DNA of 64,000 nt. Origin: Dioscorea cayenensis subsp. rotundata (taxonomy: Eukaryota; Streptophyta; Magnoliopsida; Dioscoreales; Dioscoreaceae). The notes under the pieces were generated by a model. That model saw nothing but the letters and a program-made list of their open reading frames with translations. It did no database searches and had not been told where the DNA came from. Below are positions 41,426 through 58,185 of the stretch, in pieces. Both the position numbers and the translations under genes were made by a program. How positions within the stretch are numbered: position 1 is the first letter of the stretch; each line of letters starts with the position of its first letter. Location: positions 744,001 through 808,000 of the forward strand of contig NC_052487.1 of assembly GCF_009730915.1 (NCBI RefSeq), given 5' to 3'.

Positions 41426-44400
41426 TGGTATCAGAGATAGTTGGGTGCAGTGTTGGTCTCGATGGCGACGAACGAGAATGCTGTGAGTTTGTCACAGCCG
41501 GTTGTGCCCATCTTCACTAGAGAAAGCTACTTCAGATGGAGTTTGAGGATGAAGACTCTCTTCTGCTCCCATGAGCTCTGGGAGCTGGTTGAGGAGCGCT
41601 TACCGGGGGTAGAAGATGAAACTCGGAAGAGAGAAGCGGCAAAGAAGGATGCCAAAGCATTGTGTTTGATACAAGAAGCTGTTGACGAACCCATATTAGA
41701 CCTTATTGCAGAAGCTGGTACCGCTCATGAAGCATGGGAGATGATCAAGACGAAGTTCCAAGGATCATCTAAAGTTGTGGCTGTGAGGAAACAGACACTT
41801 CGGCAAAAGTTTGAGATGCTCCACATGCAAGAAGGTGAACTGATAAAGGAGTATCTCTCAAGAGTGGTCACTATTGTGAACCAGATCAAAGCTATTGGGC
41901 ACAAACTAACAGAGGAGGAAGTTGTTGGAAAAGTTCTTCGAAGTCTCTCCTCTAGGTGGGATTATGTTGCTGTTGCTATTGAAGAGGCCAAGGATATTGC
42001 AAAGATGTCCATGGATGAGCTGAGTGGGTCTCTCCAAGCTCATGAGATTCGCATCAATCGGTCTTCTGAGAAGGGGACTGAGAAGGCTTTCTATATGAAA
42101 GGTGATGCATCTAATCCGAGAGATGCTGAGAGACGAACCAACAGAGGAGGGTTTAGAGGCTCTTGCAGGGGACGAGGTAGAAGCAGAGGCCGTGGTGCAA
42201 GTCCTGAGAGGCGGAGTTCAGGAAACCATGAAAATAGAGGCAATAAGAGCTCAGTCCAGTGTTATCATTGCAAAAATACGGGCACGTCAAGGCAAATTGC
42301 TGGCTTAAAGACAAACCAGTAGAGAAGGGCTCTACGTTTGTTGCTGAGGAGAAAGAGGTCTCTAATCTGTTCATGGCCTGTTGTAATGATCATTCCAGAG
42401 ATGATACGGTGTGGTTGGTGGACAGCGGGTGTTCCAATCACATGACAGGTGAGAAGAAGCTCTTCACTCATCTAGACGTGACTCACAAGCATAAGGTGAG
42501 GTTGGGAGATGATCAGGAGCTCTCTATTGAAGGATTGGGCACAGTTGCTTTGAACATTGGTGATGGAGCTGTGAGGTTACTGCATGAAGTGCAGTTTGTC
42601 CCAGCGCTTGCTCACAATTTGTTAAGCGTGGGGCAGCTGGTGAAGAAAGGGTATTCAGTTACCTTTGAAGATAATGTATACTCTATCAAGGATAAAGACA
42701 CAGGAGTTCAGGTCATTAGTGTAATGCGAACAGGAAACAATATGTTCCCACTTTTTACCTCTGAACTTGGAAGGGCAAATGTTGCAGCAAGAGATCTTAA
42801 TCTCTCTATGCTATGGCACCAAAGGCTGGGCCATGTGAACATACAAAGCATGGTTCAACTAAAGCAACAAAACATGGTGTTAGGTCTTCCTGAAGTTGTT
42901 GATTCGGAACGATGTGAAGAATGTGCTGCTGGAAAGCAAGTAAGAAAAGCCTTTGCAACTCAAAGGACTTGGAGGGCCACTAAAAGACTACAATTGGTGC
43001 ATGCCGATCTTTGCGGACCTATGGAGGAAGCTTCACTTGGTGGGAGTAAGTATTTTCTTCTCTTGGTGGATGATTACAGCAGGTTCTGTTGGGTTTATTT
43101 CATCAAGTCAAAATCAGAGACTTTCGGTTGTTTTCGAGCATTCAAGGCTCTTGTGGAGAAGCATGCGGAATGTGATATTAAAGCACTTCGTACTGATCGT
43201 GGTGGGGAGTTCATGTCTAATGAGTTCAAGAGGTTTTGTTCAGAGTTTGGAATCAAGAGAGAGCTAACAGTCTCATATACTCCACAACACAACGGAGTAG
43301 TCAAGAGGAAGAACCAGACAACTGTGGAGATGGCACGCACTCTACTCACATCCAAGAGTCTTCCCAAGAGCTTCTGGGCAGAAGCCGTTGCTACGGCAGT
43401 ACATCTCATTAACATCACTCCAACTGTTGCGGTGACTGGAAGAACTCCATATGAGGTATGGTATAACTCTAAACCTACTGTGAATTACTTGCGTGTATTT
43501 GGCTGTGTTGCTCGAGCACTCATCCCTTCTCAAAACTTGAGAAAATTTGATGAGAAAGGTGAGTGTTGTATATTCATTGGATACAGTCAAGAGTCAAAGG
43601 GTTATAAGTTATATAACCCAATGACGTGCCAAGTTATAATCAGTCGAGACGTGGTTTTCTATGAAGACCTTTGTTGGGATTGGAAGGTCAACAAGGAAGT
43701 AACTAGAAGGAATTCAGTTGTGGTGGTTGAAAATTCAGCAACTGAAGATAATTCAGATGCACAGATTGTTGATGAAAACACGGTACATCGAGTTGATGTT
43801 GCACCTACACTTGAGGGAATTGATATTGTAGAAACTCAGGAGGAGTTCAGTGGTGCGTCCTCAGATGAAACTCCACCTCAAAGAGTTAGATCTCTAAGTG
43901 ATATCTATGAGAGTTGCACCTTTGCTTTGCGAGTCACTGATCCAACATCCTATAAAGAAGCTGTGAAGGTTGAAGAATGGAAAACGGCAATGTTGGAAGA
44001 GCTTGCAGCTATCGAGAAGAATGACACATGGAGATTAACAACTCTACCTGCAGACAAGAAGAAGATAGGCCTTAAGTGGGTATTCAAAACGAAATTTCAT
44101 TCTGATGGAACGGTGAAGAGGCATAAAGCAAAGCTGGTGGCTAAGGGATATGCTCAAGAGTTTGGAGTAGATTATGAGGAGGTGTTCTCACCCGTGGCGA
44201 GGATGGAGACAGTGAGACTGTTGTTTGCCATTGGTGCTCAATTGAAATGGTCTCTTTATCATTTTGATGTTAAATCAGCATTTCTAAATGGAGAAATTGT
44301 TGAGGATGTGTACGTCGAACAACCTGAAGGGTTTGTGATTGAAGGGAAAGAGAATCAAGTCTACAAGCTTAGCAAGGCTCTCTATGGGCTAAAACAGGCA

Positions 44401-45479
44401 CCCAAAGCCTGGTTTAGCAAGATCGACAATTATCTTATCGAACTTGGCTTCAAGAGGAGTCCAAATGCACATACTTTCTATAAGAAAACTAGAGGTGAAG
44501 GGGAGGTCTTGCTAGTCTGTCTCTATGTCGATGACATAGTGTATCTGGGTTCTTCATCGGCATTGATTGAAGAGTTTAAAACACACATGAAGGATGCCTT
44601 TGAAATGTCTGATTTAGGACAGCTGAACTACTTCCTAGGGTTGGAGGTAATCCAGTTAACTAATGGGGTGTTCGTTGGTCAACGAATGTATTTGGAGAAT
44701 CTGTTAACACAATTCAACATGCTAAACTGTCGAGCTGTGACAACTCCAATGAATCAAAATGAAAAACTTAATGCTAATGATCAAGCACCTAGAGCAGATG
44801 GTCAAAGATATAGAATGCTTGTTGGGAAGCTAATCTATCTATCACATTCTAGGCCCGACATAGCATTCGCAGTAGGAGTACTCTCAAGATTCATGAGTAA
44901 TCCTTCTGTGAATCATTATGGTGCTGGGAAAAGACTGTTGAGGTATCTAGCAGGAACCATGGGCCATGGATTATGGTACACACACAATGAAGACTTCAAG
45001 CTCACTGGGTATACAGACAGTGATTGGGGTGGCTGCGTCGAAGATCGAAGAAGCACATCAGGGATGGTCTTCAGCTTAGGCTTGGGTGTAATATCATGGC
45101 AGTCAAAGAAGCAGGATATCATTGCTTTATCAACAACTGAAGCCGAGTACGTTGCGGTTACTGCTGCGGCTTGCCAAGGTGTTTGGCTCCGGAGAATGCT
45201 TGGTGATTGTGGACTTGAGTAGAGAGGTCCAACTTTAATTTTGTGCGACAATGTGTCAGCAATTATGGTGGCAAAGAATCCGACTCTTCATGGTTGGACT
45301 AAACATATTGAAATCCGGTTTCATTTCATCCGAAATCTAATTTCTGAAGGTTTGATAATATTGGAGCATTGTAGTACTGAGAACCAGGTTGCTGATATTC
45401 TGACCAAGCCGTTGGGGAGTCAAAAATTTCTCTACCTAAAGATAATGTTGGGAGTGTATGATTTTCACTCAAGGGGAGA

Positions 45480-45882
45480 TGTTGAAAATATTGACTGAAA
45501 ATCAGCAAAGACGAGGCTTGCATGGAGTTGGGATGGCGCATAGTTTGAGGAGTCTGAAAAGTAATGGCGTGGAACCCAAGGTGCATGCATTGGTTAAGGT
45601 TATCAGAGAAACTGAAAAGTTGTTTTAATGAGTCTGTGTTGGCACTCAATGGTTGGGTAGTCAACTTACTTTCACTGTTTGTCTGTTGTTTTTTTGAATT
45701 CAAAGTACTATATTGTCTGTATGCATTTAATGGTTTTTGTCTTTTGTAATAGCTTTAACTATGAGTCCTTTTACTTTGAATGAACTGATTTGAATCTTTA
45801 GAGTTTCATATCCCTTTTCTTCTCCTTCTTCTTCTTCCTGTGTTCTTCTTTATCTCCAAGCCCGTTGTTGTCGAGTTTAACA
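45480..45882 (+). repeat. 3' LTR of the recent copia element
   Basis: Ends in AACA, followed by the CTCCT duplication and the severed UGT tail. Confidence 0.9.
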
Positions 45883-45925
45883 CTCCTGACTGGAAAACTT
45901 ACGCAACAGTGATCGAATACAAAAT
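45883..45925 (+). pseudogene. Severed C-terminal end of the UGT at 39579
   Basis: Starts with the CTCCT duplication and continues with the type B tail codons TGKLTQQ and stop (stop at 45910-45912), then about 12 bp of the same 3' flank as at 16707 before the sequence diverges. Confidence 0.85.
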
Positions 45926-46864
45926 TTATAATTTAATAATATATAAATATATTATAATTAATGTTATCTTTGTCATGCAATGCTTTGTTTGTTTGTGTGT
46001 TGGGTGTGTTCAGCCTAGGAGTACTGGCTTCGCTTTCCAAAGTTTATTTCTTCCCAACTATATATATATATATATATAAAAGCCAACAACCTTTGGGTTA
46101 ATTGGCACCGAATCTCTTATATGGGTTTTTATTTTGGATAGAGTGTAGCTTCCCGAGTTCAATCCTCGCTCAATGCAAGGTGAGGACATTGTGGCATAGA
46201 GTGTGGCTCACCCACGTACCCTTCCTTTGATTAGACGTTTGTCACCCTTTTAAAATAATATATATCATAATTTTTGGAGTTAATTCAATAAGTCAAAAAT
46301 ATTTATATTCGTAGTTTGCCGATCTAATTTAATAATAATAAAAAAAACACTCAGTAGCATTGCCACGTTTCTTCTGTTTTGTCCTATTTTTTTTTTTTAA
46401 ATGAATGAACAATTGATTTAGTGAAAGTCTCATAATTTTTATGTAGACCACTTTAATTATAAGTGATTATTTTTTTAACTTTATGTAGTTAATGCCGTCA
46501 ACAGGGTTTCTTATTCAATAAATTTGTGATTTATCCATTTTTATCTGAAAAAAAAAATTTTTACCACAGACAATAATATGTGTGGCCTTTTAAAAAAAAT
46601 AAATAAATAATACGTGTGGATAGGACTTTTTAATAATATATATATATTTAAATAATTACATTATCCTACAATGAGTTCTCCACAATGATAAGTTCTGTAA
46701 TTATACTTATATATACTAAACTTCTAATATTTCCTAATAATAAAAGTTTAAGTTTATATATAAAATTAATTGATGGTTGTTCCATTTCTTCTGTTATTAT
46801 TTCTTTCATTGAAGAAGCTAAATAGAATTTCTTGAATATAGAGACCACTAGTGTTTTTTTAATT
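45926..46864. other. Diverged type A upstream block and spacer
   Basis: About 45980-46340 (apart from the SINE-like insert) aligns with the type A UGT upstream block at 31865-32345, but no UGT follows. Around 46380-46560 there are poly(T) and poly(A) tracts like L1 tails. No gene. Confidence 0.5.
46079..46253 (+). mobile_element. tRNA-related SINE-like insert
   Basis: Interrupts the diverged upstream block: the related copies run directly from the 'cccaactatatatat' region to 'gtgaattcaataa'. It contains 'ttaattggcaccg', like a pol III A box, and 'gagttcaatcc' (about 46155-46165), a good B box. Exact ends are uncertain because both flanks are AT repeats. Confidence 0.6.
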
Positions 46865-46873
46865 TTATGCTTG

Positions 46874-47520
46874 AACCCAGTTTGTTTTCCATCACTTTTG
46901 ATGATGGCCTCCTATTTATGTTTGTGTTATTTTCCCCCTCTCCTAGGGCTGTAAACGAGCTGAGCTGAGCCAAGTATCACTAGGCTCAAGTTCGGCTCGA
47001 GTTTGTTTGAGCAAGTTTTTTTGTGCTTGAGCTCGGTTTTCTGAAAATTTCAAGTAGCTCGAGCTCGGCTCGAGTTTGTTTGAGCAAGTTTTTTTGTGCT
47101 CGAGCTCGGTTTTCTGAAAATTTCAAGTAGCTCGAGCTCGGCTCGTTTAAGCTCGAGTTTAGATAGTATATATAATGTAAGTAATTTAATATATTTATAT
47201 AATTATATATTTTTGTAATTAATATATAAATAATTTAATATTATATATATAAGCTCGTTTAGACTCGCGAGATTCACGAGCTAAGTATGTTTGGGCTTGA
47301 GCTCGGCTCGACAACATAAACGAGCAGTTCGAGCTCGACTCGGCTCGTGAAAAATCGAATCAAATTCGAGCACTGACCGAGCCGATTTTGAGTAGCTCAT
47401 GAGAAGCTTGGCTCATTTACACCCTACTCTCTCCTTGTTTTCTGTTGTTAATTATTTTTTTTATACTTGTTTTTATTTTAATAAATTTATATTGAATTCA
47501 GTTTATTAAAAAAAAAAAAA
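46874..47520 (+). mobile_element. 5'-truncated LINE tail split by a hAT MITE
   Basis: A 9-bp duplication TTATGCTTG (46865-46873 and 47521-47529) brackets a poly(A)-ended insert whose last part ('attcagtttatt' then A13) resembles the other L1 3' ends in the window. About 155 bp of it is LINE; the rest is the hAT element at 46944-47426. Confidence 0.65.
46944..47426. mobile_element. hAT-type MITE (483 bp) with an internal tandem duplication
   Basis: Ends TAGGGCTGTAAACGAGC and, inverted, TAGGGTGTAAATGAGCC; flanks CCCTCTCC (46936-46943) and CTCTCTCC (47427-47434) match in 7 of 8 bases. It is related to the element at 25292. A unit of about 80 bp ('gtttgtttgagcaag' to 'caagtagctcgagctcgg') is repeated twice in tandem at about 46990-47150. 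No coding content. Confidence 0.82.
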
Positions 47521-47706
47521 TTATGCTTGGGTTGAGACTTGAGAGTTGACAAACATGGTCTTGTATCTCTGGTCTAAATTTCAAACAATTATTAATTGAA
47601 ACCCCTTCCAAAATACTTGTAACTTCCTTCAGAGCTCCAAAGGAAGGCTGCCTCTTTGGCTCCCACTGTGAATCTCGGCACAATGCCTAAGCTCTTCAGT
47701 GTTCTG

Positions 47707-50700
47707 TTATGCAGAATTCTGAAGATTCAGTGGCTTGCTTGAGTCCCTAGAATCATCACTGTGGTCAGAGCTCCAATTTTCATGATCTCTTGATGAGCCA
47801 TTTTGAGAGCTACACTTGCCACTTCCAAAAGCCATTAAGCGGAATTGTTGAATATCTACTGAATACTGCTCGGAATTATACACCGTGCTCTGTCCGAACT
47901 TCGCTCCATTTGTTAGATCAAACATCTGTCCATCATTGTCCATTGCTCTCACCACCTGAACAGGAATGATAAATCACACTTGTTATTTATCAGTAAATGT
48001 ATGAAAAACAATTAACTACATTGTCTATATATATAATTTATGAAGTGACAGATCTAATACAAAGGTGACAATGTAATTTATCTGACAACATTGAATATGA
48101 AAGTATTTGTTATGCAGTAATATAAATTGTTGAATTTATACTGAGAGTTTGATGTGTAGGATGATTACCTGGGCCATGCGAGGACGTTTAGGAGCTGAAT
48201 GGCGAACGCAGGCAGCTGCCACTTCAATCATATTAAACATCTCATTTTTACTAAAATTGCCTTCAAGCCTTGGATCAACTAATTGTTCACAATTTCCTGT
48301 TTCAAGTGCATTGATTAACTGCGGTCTTGCCTGTCAAAGTAGAGAGCTTGTGTCACATATTACAACTAAAATAAAAAGGTCTATCTAATACTCCCAAACA
48401 ATAAATTGTGGATGGTTTGTTTACAAAAGAGATGATTTCTGCATAAAAATCTAAACTTCCAAAGAATTCAGGTAAGTTTGCAAGGTACTATTAAAAGATC
48501 GTTTCTTCGTGTTCTATGCAGAACTAGGCCACTCCTGAAATTGGAATAAAGAGTTACCATACAGACCTCACTTGTCTATTTGTTCATTCTAAATAACACA
48601 AGCTAAGCGATATGACAATCAAATTAAGAAATTAATCCACTTGTGATGTATGATATGATCTAGGGGATCATCATTATCCTTATCAGAAAGATTTAAGTGT
48701 ATAGAGATTTTGGGATGAGGGACCAACTAGATGTATCTCCAACCAAAACTTCGCAATGTCGAGACTAGGAACCCACACAAACTGATTTATAAAGGAAAGG
48801 AACAAAGCAAAAGAAATTAATGATCATCTTGTTGAATGTAAATTTGTCTCAGGTTGCACTACAGTCTGAAAGACATTTCCTCGATCAGTGTTAGATTTCG
48901 CCGATAGCATCTTACGCTTGTGCAAAGTATATATGTATCTATTTAATTATGCTTTCATCAAATAATTAAGTACATCTTTATTTTAGAGACAAACAAAAGT
49001 GGTTATAGATAAGCAAATGCTAGAGCATTACCCATTCAACTAAACTCTCTTCTCCCAAAGGCTGAGATGAATCTACAGGTTTTCGGCCTGTTATAAGCTC
49101 TAGAAGCACAACTCCAAATGAATACACATCGGATCGATCAGTCAATTTCCCGCTTAACGCATATTCTGGTGCCATATACCTGGAAAAATGATCTTGTTTA
49201 AAGATTAAAGGAAACAAAGCATGGAGAAAAACAAAGTCTCTAAAAAGAATCCAGGACATACCCGAATGTGCCTACTACACGAGTCGATACATGAGAGGCT
49301 GTATCATTTGAAAGTCTAGCAAGCCCAAAATCTGCAACCTGCCATTTCAGAAAAACATTTACTTCAAAATTCTTAACATAAGATACATAAATATGTGAAT
49401 GGGGAAAAAACAATAAGTATGGGCACAGTTAGCATGCCTGTGCTTCAAAGGCTTCATCCAACAAAATATTAGCTGATTTAATGTCTCTATGAATGATTCG
49501 AGGATGACCTGAAGAAGAAACACTAAAAAAGTATAAGCTTATGAAGATGATCACTATCTTTTATCTAATGTAATAATGATCCTTACAATCTTCATGCAAA
49601 TACGCCAATCCACGAGCAGAACCAATAGCAATCCTCACCCTTTTTAACCAATCCACGACGGGCAATCCCTTCCCTGTCAACCAAATCCAAGATAACCTTC
49701 ATGAATGATACTTCACCAATGTTCAAGTAAAGTGAAACACATATCATCCATGCAAAAAATTACCATGTAAATGATGCTCAAGTGTGTTATTTGGAACATA
49801 TTCATAGACAAGTAATCGATGATACTCAGCTATACAGTATCCCACCAAAGAGACCAAATGAAGGTGGTGAACTCGACTAATGATCTCAACTTCTGCTCTA
49901 AATTCCCTCTCCCCTTGCCCACTCCCTGTTTTAAGTTGTTTGACAGCAACACATCTCCCATCTGATAGCCAACCCTTGTATACACATCCAAAGCCACCCT
50001 CACCAATGAGATTGTCCGGAGAAAAACTATTTGTTATTTCCAACATCTCTTCAAAGGTGAACCAAGTCTTTGAAACAGCAGGGTTTGTCAATGCAGCAAC
50101 ATAAGCATGACCATGATAATCCTCATTCAAATAGCCAGGAGCACCAGGACAAGTTAATGGTGGTATGAAATATGGATCCCGGCAAACCACAAGTTGGTCT
50201 TTGTTTCCATGAATATTGTAAAAGCCATCTGCAAAAACAAAAGTAAATGAATGAACCATATGAGCAAAGATAAAAAAAAAAAATATATTCCTTCACTTGA
50301 GTTTACACATAAGTTACCAGGTGGTCTATACTGGTTGCTTATAGCATGAGTCCTACTCTTCCTTTTCTTGATGGCCACAAAGACACCAACTAACAATAGG
50401 ATAATGACCAGTGCTGAAACACTTAAACCAATAATGACTTGAGTCCCAACATAGAGGCCAGCTTCTGATGAAACTCTTGTTGGTGTTGGCCTCACAGAAG
50501 AGGAACTGGACTCTTTAGGAGGATTTACACTTTGGATACCATTCAATTGTTGGCCATTTGATATGGATGCTGGTGATGGCTTTGATGGCATGGTTTGGGT
50601 TGAGTTAGTAGATGTCAATGGGTTCGAGTTATTACTAGTTGAAGAAGATGCTGGAGCTACTGGAATTGTCGGTGAACCAGGTTGTACCGGTACCAAGAAT

Positions 50701-51451
50701 GGTGAATACTCAGAGGATGGAGATGTTGGAAATTCACTTGGAGGAAGCGGCGGTGGTGGCGGTGTCACATTGGGTGGGGAAAGAATGGCAACAAGAGGAG
50801 GGGGAGAGGGAGAGGGAGGAGGAGGTGAAAGAGAAGAAGGTTCATAAAATGAATAAGAGTTGGATGGTGTAGATGGTGAATTATTATTGACAACAGGAGG
50901 AGGAGAAGGCAAAGGCGGAGGTGGTGGAGAGAGTAGTCCATTTGAAACGGGTGAAGTTGGCGGTGTTAATGAAGATGGAGAAGCTGGAGTATGAGAATTG
51001 GATTTCGACAAAGGAGAGGGGACACTTTGTTGAGGAGGCGGAAAAGAAGGTGACTGTTCGACAGGAGTAGGAGGAGAAGGCTGAGAATGGTTAGCTAGAG
51101 GTAAACTAGATCCATTTGAATATAGTGCTGGTGAAGGTAGAGGAGGTGGCAAGGATTCAGAGTTTGATAAGGGTGGCATTGTATTTGTAGAATCAGGAGG
51201 TGGAGCAGAGCTCAAAGACGATGGACTCGGAGGAGTAACAGGATCTAGCATTTCGAATCTTGTTGGCAAAAGAGAGAACTCAAACTTCGACAAAGATCCA
51301 GATTTAATAGTTCCTGCAATTCAACCATTGATAACTTTGTAAACATTAATATAGTACTTGAAACTCTCAAGACACACTACTCATGAACAAAAATTGCAAA
51401 TAAACTGCAGTTAAGTGATTGGATTACACCTGAAATTTCAGCTTCATCCAT
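47707..51451 (-). CDS. Proline-rich extensin-like receptor kinase (PERK family), nine coding exons
   Basis: Coding exons: 51430-51451, 50318-51313, 49764-50228, 49587-49673, 49438-49508, 49262-49338, 49032-49179, 48169-48330, 47707-47955; all junction phases agree, giving 758 residues. The start ATG at 51451 has an in-frame stop just upstream; 5' untranslated exons lie at about 51450-51570 and 52036-52110. Residues ~20-280 are a Pro/Ser-rich, cell-wall-facing region (many PPPP and SPPP runs); a transmembrane helix follows at about 296-322, then basic KKRKSR. Kinase: GEGGFG 415-420, Lys436, HRD 530-532, DFG from 550, APE (YMAPEYA), then GRKPVD and [12 protein letters not shown], all typical of PERKs. 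It is a serine/threonine kinase of the plasma membrane that probably senses the cell wall. No classical signal peptide is visible. The intron after 49438 has a GC donor. Confidence 0.93.
49436..49437 (-). promoter_or_regulatory. GC splice donor (GC-AG intron) in the PERK gene
   Basis: The exon coding LLDEAFEAQ ends in CAG and the intron begins GCATGC, not GT; the next exon starts after a normal AG with VADFGLARL. Both phase and protein similarity require this junction. Confidence 0.85.
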
Positions 51452-52110
51452 GGCAAATGATACACTACAAAATCAACTTCCTTGTTCTTCCATTGTTCCC
51501 TTCGTTCCTCATTGTCATAGAAAAGGAAGGATGAATATTCATCATTCACAGTTTCTAAGACAATCCTGTAAACAAAATTCCAGTGCATATATAAGTATTA
51601 ATGTTCATTTAAAAGCAAAATTCTGTTGATAAAAATCCACAGCTTTAACATTATCTTCTGTTTTTATTCTCTTCAATGCTAAACTCTGTTCATAGATTTC
51701 AACCCAAGTTCATCTGCCATTTAGATAATCCAAGAATATCAAAAGGAGAAACAAGCTTTGATTCCAAACAATGGGAACATTACAAACAATTATTTCCAAA
51801 CAAATTCTACAATTGTTCATCCTTATCACTTGATAATTAAATGAGAACCATGAAATATAGTCACCAATACTACAAGATATACATAGCCATGTATGCAAGC
51901 AAGACACCAACAACACCAAAATGAATGAAAAAAAAAAACTCAAATTTCAGCAAGATCCAACAATTACTGTAAAAACCCTAACCCCAGAAAGAAAAATTAA
52001 TTAAAATTCACAGGAAAAAAAGAGGAAATGCATACCTCGCCGGTTTTCCCCTCTCTTCTCTTCTTTCTAGATACTAGCCATTGAAAACCAATGGAAGATA
52101 ACGCCCTTTC

Positions 52111-52632
52111 CTTCAAAAAGGAAAGAAAAAAATTAAAAATCATAGCGATCTTGAGATACATTTTGGTTCCATTCTCGGGATGCTTCGCGGGTTGTTATTT
52201 CCCGCGCAAACTAACGGCAAACCTAAATAAACCTTTTTAAGAAAAATAAAAAAAGAAAAGAAAAGAATAAAAAGGAGTTTCTTAATTTAAATATTTATTA
52301 GGTTTTATTTTCTCTGTTTGTTTTTTTTATTATTATTATGAGCATTTAAATAAATAAAAAATAATTTTCCACCCTATAGAACCAACTTAATATTATTCCC
52401 CTCCAAAATTTAATTAAATAAAAATATTTATTAAGCAAACAATATTTAAATAACCATTATTATTAACAAACAAATTTTTATTATCTAAATATAGCATTAT
52501 ATTTATAATGTTTTTTATTTTTAAATCCAATCAAAGATAAATATGATCAACGGCTTTGATTTTCTAATCCTCGCCTAAGATTTTCAACGGCTCAGATGTT
52601 CCCAAACCATCTCTCTCTCATCCCAGGGCCTC
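52111..52632. promoter_or_regulatory. Shared promoter region between PERK (-) and RBX1 (+)
   Basis: About 520 bp separate the PERK leader from the RBX1 TATA box. The middle is AT-rich with poly(A/T) tracts and no gene. The divergent layout could allow a shared promoter; no common element was identified. Confidence 0.5.
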
Positions 52633-52640
52633 TATAAATA
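52633..52640 (+). promoter_or_regulatory. TATA box of RBX1
   Basis: TATAAATA 65 bp before the ATG's leader region, with a C/T-rich start-site region (CT repeat 52669-52695) about 30 bp downstream, as in strong plant promoters. Confidence 0.75.
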
Positions 52641-52668
52641 GCCCTCCCACTGTTCCTAATTCCATTCA

Positions 52669-52695
52669 TCTCTCTCTCTCTCTCTCTCTCTCTCT
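52669..52695. repeat. (CT)n leader microsatellite
   Basis: About 13 CT units ending ten bases before the RBX1 start codon. Confidence 0.8.
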
Positions 52696-52704
52696 GATCG
52701 TCCG

Positions 52705-57592
<4,888 letters not shown>

Positions 57593-58185
57593 AAGGTTGA
57601 TGAACCACCCATAAGCATCAAGCATGCCAAACAAAGTGTGAATCTATCTTCTTCCTGCCTTTGCCCAATTGTCCCATGCTTGTATGCGGTCAGTCTTATC
57701 TGCGTTATGAATGAGGCGTCTGATCCTAGTAGGACATCTCTTATTTCATCGCTCTCTTTAACTTATTAAGATATATTGTAAAGTTGATTCTTGTCATCTT
57801 TTTTTAGCTTGGATGGAAAAAATATATTGAGTGACAGTAATATATATATATATATTATATATATATTATATATATATTGGATGAAGATATTTACATACAC
57901 CATGATCTGCTATGCATTTATAAACATACAGATATCGGCTATTTCATATACCTGTACATTATTGCAAAAAGAGTCAAAAGTGTTAGTAGTTTGTATCATT
58001 AATGTTTGTGCTAAAAATGTGTTGGATTAAAAAAAGGGTTAAAGGAAAACGCATTAATTAAGCTATATATATATAATAGTAATAATAATAATAATCGAAT
58101 TACACACTAATAATACACCCAAAATGAACAATATCAAAATTGAGGACCTGCCATCATAATTGTACAAATAAATATTACATTGCGA
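57593..58185. other. 3' regions of RBX1 (+) and the STE20 kinase (-)
   Basis: A convergent spacer with an (AT)n run at about 57840-57880 and short (TAA)n at about 58076-58094. No gene. Confidence 0.6.

Larger units (their letters stand above)
41024..45882 (+). mobile_element. Ty1/copia LTR retrotransposon in the last codons of a UGT, fossil, recent
   Basis: About 4.86 kb, plus strand. LTRs at 41024-41425 and 45480-45882 (402-403 bp) look identical by eye. The target duplication is CTCCT (41019-41023 and 45883-45887). A primer-binding site for initiator-Met tRNA (TGGTATCAGAG) follows the left LTR, and a polypurine tract (AAGGGGAGA) precedes the right LTR. Parts in copia order: gag from about 41464, a zinc knuckle near 42260, protease (DSGCSNHM) near 42420, integrase at about 42820-43450, reverse transcriptase with YVDD near 44525, and RNase H at about 45010-45450. 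It looks nearly whole, with about two breaks in its coding region. Insertion must be very recent given the LTR identity. Confidence 0.94.

Noticed and set aside
46985-47155. Repeated units resembling a CRISPR-like array
   Set aside because: Only two ~80-bp tandem units, with no spacers, inside a hAT MITE in a plant genome.
50563-50847. Glycine-rich plus-strand open frame resembling a cell-wall protein
   Set aside because: Antisense of the PERK proline-rich exon; Gly codons mirror Pro codons.
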